From assembly GCF_013114835.1 (NCBI RefSeq), contig NZ_JAAVLW010000005.1:124001-188000 (forward strand): 64,000 nucleotides of DNA, in the 5' to 3' direction. The notes under the pieces were generated by a model. The model did no database searches and was not told where the DNA came from. It saw only the letters and a list, made by a program, of their open reading frames with translations. Both the position numbers and the translations under genes were made by a program. Below are positions 60,997-64,000 of the stretch, piece by piece. How positions within the stretch are numbered: position 1 is the stretch's first letter; every line of letters begins with the position of its first letter. This stretch comes from Bradyrhizobium archetypum. Lineage in GTDB: Bacteria > Pseudomonadota > Alphaproteobacteria > Rhizobiales > Xanthobacteraceae.

Positions 60997-61800
60997 ATGG
61001 CAAGCGCCGCGAAACGCCTCGAAGCCGTCTCCGGCACGGCTGCGCCGCAAATCAGTTTCGATGCGGTGACGCTGCAGCTCGGCGGCAAGACCATCATCGA
61101 AAATCTCAGTCTGGGAGTCCGGCCGGGCGAATTCCTCTGCATCGTCGGCGCCTCCGGCTGCGGCAAGACCACCGCGCTGCGGCTGGCCGCCGGTCTCTAC
61201 CAGCCGACCGGCGGCAAGGTGAATTTCGACGGCCAGCCGATGCGCGAGCCGCGCCGCGAGATTGCGATCGTGTTCCAGGACTACGGCAAGGCGCTGCTGC
61301 CGTGGCGCACCGCGGCGGGCAACGTCTCGCTGGCGCTGGAAGCGGGCGGCACGCCGTCGGCCGAGCGCCCTGCCCGTATCGAGGAATTGCTGCGCACCGT
61401 CGGCCTGCCCGGCCACGCCGGCAAATATCCGTCCGAAATGTCAGGCGGCATGCAGCAGCGTCTGCAGATCGCCCGTTGCCTGGCGCAGGAGCCGAAGACA
61501 CTTTTGATGGACGAGCCGTTCGGCGCGCTGGACGCGATGACGCGGCAGGGCTTGCAGGACGAGGTGCTGTCGCTGGTGGCAGCAAGCGGCGCTACCGTGA
61601 TCTTCGTGACCCACGATCTCGACGAAGCAATCTATCTCGGCGACCGCGTCATCGGCCTGCTACCGCATCCCGGGCGGATCGGCATCGAACTGAAGGTCAA
61701 CCTGCCGCGCCCGCGCGACCAGCTATCGACCCGTGAACATCCGGAATTCCTGCGGCTGCGGCGGCAATTGTTCGATTTCATCAAGGCGACCGAGCAGTGA
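60997..61800 (+). CDS. ABC transporter ATP-binding protein (SsuB/TauB type)
   Basis: 267-residue ATPase. Walker A GASGCGKTTALR (about residue 50), Q-loop FQDYGKALLPW, signature MSGGMQQRLQIAR, Walker B LLMDEPFGALD and H-loop VTHDLDEAIYLG are all intact. It energises uptake by the two downstream permeases. It overlaps the first permease by 4 bases (GTGA). The NitT/TauT group it belongs to imports sulfonates, nitrate, cyanate and many organic acids, so the ATPase does not indicate the substrate. Confidence 0.93.
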   Translation: MASAAKRLEAVSGTAAPQISFDAVTLQLGGKTIIENLSLGVRPGEFLCIVGASGCGKTTALRLAAGLYQPTGGKVNFDGQPMREPRREIAIVFQDYGKALLPWRTAAGNVSLALEAGGTPSAERPARIEELLRTVGLPGHAGKYPSEMSGGMQQRLQIARCLAQEPKTLLMDEPFGALDAMTRQGLQDEVLSLVAASGATVIFVTHDLDEAIYLGDRVIGLLPHPGRIGIELKVNLPRPRDQLSTREHPEFLRLRRQLFDFIKATEQ

Positions 61801-62561
61801 CGACGAATCCCGCCAAGGCGCTGATTCTGCCACTTAGCCTTCTGGCAGCGTTCGAGATCTGGGCGCGCGCCACCCATCTGCAAAGCGACAGCCTTGCGTC
61901 GCCGAGCGAGATCGTGATGGCGCTCGCCGGCGCCTTCGCCGATCTCTCGATCCTGGCGGCGACGCGCGACACGCTGTTTTCAGCCTTTGCCGGGCTTGCG
62001 ATCGGCACGGTCATCGGACTTGCGCTCGGCATTGCATTTGGGATTTCCACCACGCTCGACCGCTTGATGGAAGTGACCGTCGAGGCGATCAGGCCGATCC
62101 CCTCGATCGCGCTGCTGCCGATCGCGCTGATCGCGCTTGGCTTCGGCTATCGCATGGAAATCGTGATCGTCGCATTTGCCTGTATCTGGCCGGTCCTGAT
62201 CCTCTCGCGCGCGGCTGTGCGCAGCATCGAGCCGCGGTTGATGGAAGTGGCGCGGGCGCTGCGGCTGCCGCCGGCGCAGCGAGTCTGGAAGATCGTGATT
62301 CCGGCGGCGCTGCCGCGGATCTTTGTCGCCTTTCGGCTATCGGCGGGCATCGCGCTGATCGTCGCCGTGACGGTCGAAATCGCCATCAATCCGCTTGGCC
62401 TCGGCGCCGGCATCATGCTGGCGCAGCAGGCGCTACGCCCTGACTTGATGCTGGCCTATCTGGTCTGGATCGGCGTCATCGGATATGCGCTCAACGTTCT
62501 TCTCATCGTGGCCCAGAACCGTCTGTTCGGCCGTGCTGCCCTGAGCGGAGACGGCCAATGA
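61797..62561 (+). CDS. ABC transporter permease (NitT/TauT type), first subunit
   Basis: 254-residue inner-membrane permease starting with GTG in a GTGA overlap with the ATPase stop. Six hydrophobic helices; the EAA coupling loop reads EVARALRLPPAQRVWKIVIP. IRPIPSIALLPIALIALGFG is the conserved core of this family. It pairs with the second permease; two different permease genes, and not one, is unusual for SsuC-type systems and implies a heterodimer. Confidence 0.9.
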   Translation: MTTNPAKALILPLSLLAAFEIWARATHLQSDSLASPSEIVMALAGAFADLSILAATRDTLFSAFAGLAIGTVIGLALGIAFGISTTLDRLMEVTVEAIRPIPSIALLPIALIALGFGYRMEIVIVAFACIWPVLILSRAAVRSIEPRLMEVARALRLPPAQRVWKIVIPAALPRIFVAFRLSAGIALIVAVTVEIAINPLGLGAGIMLAQQALRPDLMLAYLVWIGVIGYALNVLLIVAQNRLFGRAALSGDGQ

Positions 62562-63325
62562 ACCGGGCCGTCATCATCTGGCGCGTGGCGAGCTTTCTGG
62601 TCGCGGCCGGCTTCATCGCGCTCTGGCAGTTGATCGCCAATCTGAAACTGGTCTCACCCGTGTTCCTGCCGGGGCCTGATAGAGCCTGGGGCGCGCTGGT
62701 GCGCGGATTTTCGTCCGGAGACCTCTGGAGCAAGCTTGCGGGAACGCTCGAACACATGGCCTATGGCTGGCTTGCCGCCTCCATTGCCGGCATCGCGATC
62801 GGCGCGATCATTGGATCATCGCGCACGATGCGGACCTATGTCGCGCCGTCGCTGGAGTTTTTGCGGCCGCTGCCGGTCTCGGCAATCATTCCGGTAGCGA
62901 TTGCCATGCTCGGTCTGACCCAGGCGATGGCGCTGTTCGTGATCGCCTTCGGCGCAATCTGGCCAATCATGCTGGCGACCATCCACGGTTTCGCCGCCGT
63001 CGAGCCGCGCCTCTACGAAGTGGCGCGCTCGCTGCAAATGTCGCGGCTGGCAGTCATCTTCAAGATCGCGCTGCCTTCCGCCAGCCCCGACATTCTCGCC
63101 GGCATGCGCCTCAGCCTGACGGTGGCACTGATCCTCTCGGTGGTCTGCGAAATCCTGGCCGGCCTCGACGGGCTCGGCCATTGGGTGCTGCTATCGGCCC
63201 GCGCGTTCCGCTCGGCCGACCTGTTCGCCGGTGTCATCCTGCTGGGGTTGACCGGTTACGTGACTTCGGTCGCGATGTCGCTTGCCGAGCACAGGCTGCT
63301 GGCGTGGCAGGCGGCGCAGCGCTGA
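62558..63325 (+). CDS. ABC transporter permease (NitT/TauT type), second subunit
   Basis: 255-residue permease with six helices, overlapping the first permease by 4 bases (ATGA). The coupling loop is EVARSLQMSRLAVIFKIALP and the family core is LRPLPVSAIIPVAIAMLGLT. It is clearly related to, but well diverged from, the first permease. It ends the ABC operon; a dispersed repeat starts 12 bases after the stop. Confidence 0.9.
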   Translation: MNRAVIIWRVASFLVAAGFIALWQLIANLKLVSPVFLPGPDRAWGALVRGFSSGDLWSKLAGTLEHMAYGWLAASIAGIAIGAIIGSSRTMRTYVAPSLEFLRPLPVSAIIPVAIAMLGLTQAMALFVIAFGAIWPIMLATIHGFAAVEPRLYEVARSLQMSRLAVIFKIALPSASPDILAGMRLSLTVALILSVVCEILAGLDGLGHWVLLSARAFRSADLFAGVILLGLTGYVTSVAMSLAEHRLLAWQAAQR

Positions 63326-63336
63326 GATAGCAGGAG

Positions 63337-63413
63337 CATTTTCGAGCGAAGCACGCCCTTGGACTTGATCCGTGGGTGGACACCGGTCCGCATCAAGAAA
63401 CGCGTCAAAAGAC
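63337..63413. repeat. Probable dispersed intergenic repeat after the ABC operon
   Basis: The string begins CATTTTCGAGCGAAGCACGC, continues GTGGACACCGGTCCGCATCA and ends AGAAACGCGTCAAAA. It matches the pattern of a repeated 3'-end element that I recall in Bradyrhizobium (TTTCGAGCGAAGTGG...CCGGTTCGCGTGAAG...ACGCGTCAAAA). Only one copy is in the window, so this rests on recall. Confidence 0.5.
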
Positions 63414-63779
63414 ACTAAGGCTGCGAGACGCTCTCCGACACGGCCGATGAAGAAACGCTTGCCCGGAAGCGCTGCGGCTCGCGCTGAAGCCAGGATCGCC
63501 GCCTTGCTGCGCTCACAAGATCCCTGCCGGCAAGTCCGACCCACCGCCCCAAAGCCCGCAGACTGAAGGTAACGAGCACCTCATGGTGCCGCATTCCCTT
63601 GCCACCCTTCACCAGCCCGAGATCGCGGATGATGCAGTACGTCCCGCTGCTCATGCGGGCGAACTTCGCACCTCGAAAATGATTGCGCACACGCGACAAC
63701 ATGTGCGCAGCATGCATCGCACGTTGATTCAGTCAATCTTGACGGCTGCCGAATCAGCGGCGCGGAAAGGCGAAAGCCG
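63414..63779. other. Region without a confident gene
   Basis: 366 bases following the dispersed repeat. A minus-strand frame (63415-63717, 100 residues) has an odd composition, no ribosome site and no domain; it overlaps the repeat boundary and was not called. Short inverted elements occur around 63715-63760 but form no clear operator or terminator. Confidence 0.4.
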
Positions 63780-64000
63780 TCAAAGCGTTGCGTTATTGCT
63801 GCGTTCGCCGATCCGATACAGCTGCGCGGTCCGGACCGGCATACGACCGAGCACCGAACGCCGCTCCTTCATGCGCGCGCTAGGCGCGTCCGGCTGCGCA
63901 AAGCATTCAAGAATCTGGATCCGGATTTCCTCCGCGAGCGGACCTTCGACTTGGCGCATGCGATTCCAGAGCCGGATGATTTCGCGTTGCTTCTCGACAT
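63780..64000 (-). CDS. 3' end of a small hypothetical gene (start outside window)
   Basis: The frame is open from the window edge to a TGA at 63780-63782, giving 73 whole residues: VEKQREIIRLWNRMRQVEGP, then LAEEIRIQILECFAQPDAPS, a basic MKERRSVLGRMPVRTAQLYR and the end IGERSNNATL. It looks soluble, helical and positively charged. I recognise no domain. The N-terminus is missing, so length and start are unknown. Confidence 0.55.
   Translation of the reverse strand, partial: VEKQREIIRLWNRMRQVEGPLAEEIRIQILECFAQPDAPSARMKERRSVLGRMPVRTAQLYRIGERSNNATL

Noticed and set aside
63415-63717. 100-residue minus-strand frame near the window end
   Set aside because: It begins and ends around a probable dispersed repeat, has no ribosome site and no recognisable domain.

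Overview
The window reads as chromosome of an alphaproteobacterium of the Bradyrhizobium / Nitrobacteraceae type. The base composition is GC-rich and genes are packed with ATGA/GTGA overlaps. Solute-binding-protein transporters (aap, TctABC, two TRAP sets, an NMT1-type ABC) dominate. Several small families familiar from Bradyrhizobium occur (DUF3551, DUF6481, MXKDX-repeat, short H-NS), as do REP-like palindromes of the kinds seen between genes in that group. The genus is inferred from recalled family resemblance, not from a search.

Layout. 1-3543 (-): aapJQM, the general L-amino-acid ABC transporter, cut by the window edge in aapM, with metC divergent (3881-5074). 5224-11391 (-): a six-gene carboxylate operon (crotonase-like protein, class III CoA-transferase, TctC, TctB, TctA, PdxA-like dehydrogenase) with a divergent GntR/FCD regulator behind a 19-bp inverted repeat. 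12453-17657: part of a Tad/Flp pilus locus (cpaB, cpaC, cpaD, cpaE; convergent TadD-like lipoprotein), then a PilZ protein. 18338-23769: Na/Pi symporter-like protein and a four-gene envelope glycolipid operon (GT39, PAP2, GT2, LABN). 23849-31206 (-): alpha-2-macroglobulin and pbpC. 31512-31588: tRNA-Arg(TCT). 31.7-37.2 kb: a gene-sparse stretch of small exported or unknown proteins, PilZ and H-NS. 37199-45022: two TRAP systems around one GntR gene, the second followed by a DapA-family aldolase. 45028-50660 (-): leucine/isovalerate degradation (hmgL, mccA, mccB, and an isovaleryl-CoA dehydrogenase gene that is broken), with a divergent TetR. 51.5-55.6 kb: Lrp regulator, NDUFS4-like complex I subunit, OpgC-like protein, NodU-type carbamoyltransferase. 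56334-63325: a catabolic set (Tat-exported amidohydrolase, cyclase, FAH hydrolase) divergent from an NMT1-type ABC transporter with an embedded GntR regulator. 63780-64000: 3' end of an unknown gene.

How it fits together. Most loci follow one plan: importer, one to three catabolic enzymes, and a linked GntR or TetR regulator. The two least explained sets are the TTT/CoA-transferase/PdxA-like operon, whose crotonase lacks both usual catalytic glutamates and which has no kinase, and the FAH/cyclase/periplasmic amidohydrolase set with its ABC importer. The clearest sequence anomaly is the isovaleryl-CoA dehydrogenase gene: it has lost about 55 codons, including the region of the catalytic glutamate, and changes frame at the junction. 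I saw no CRISPR array, prophage, transposase or integrase.
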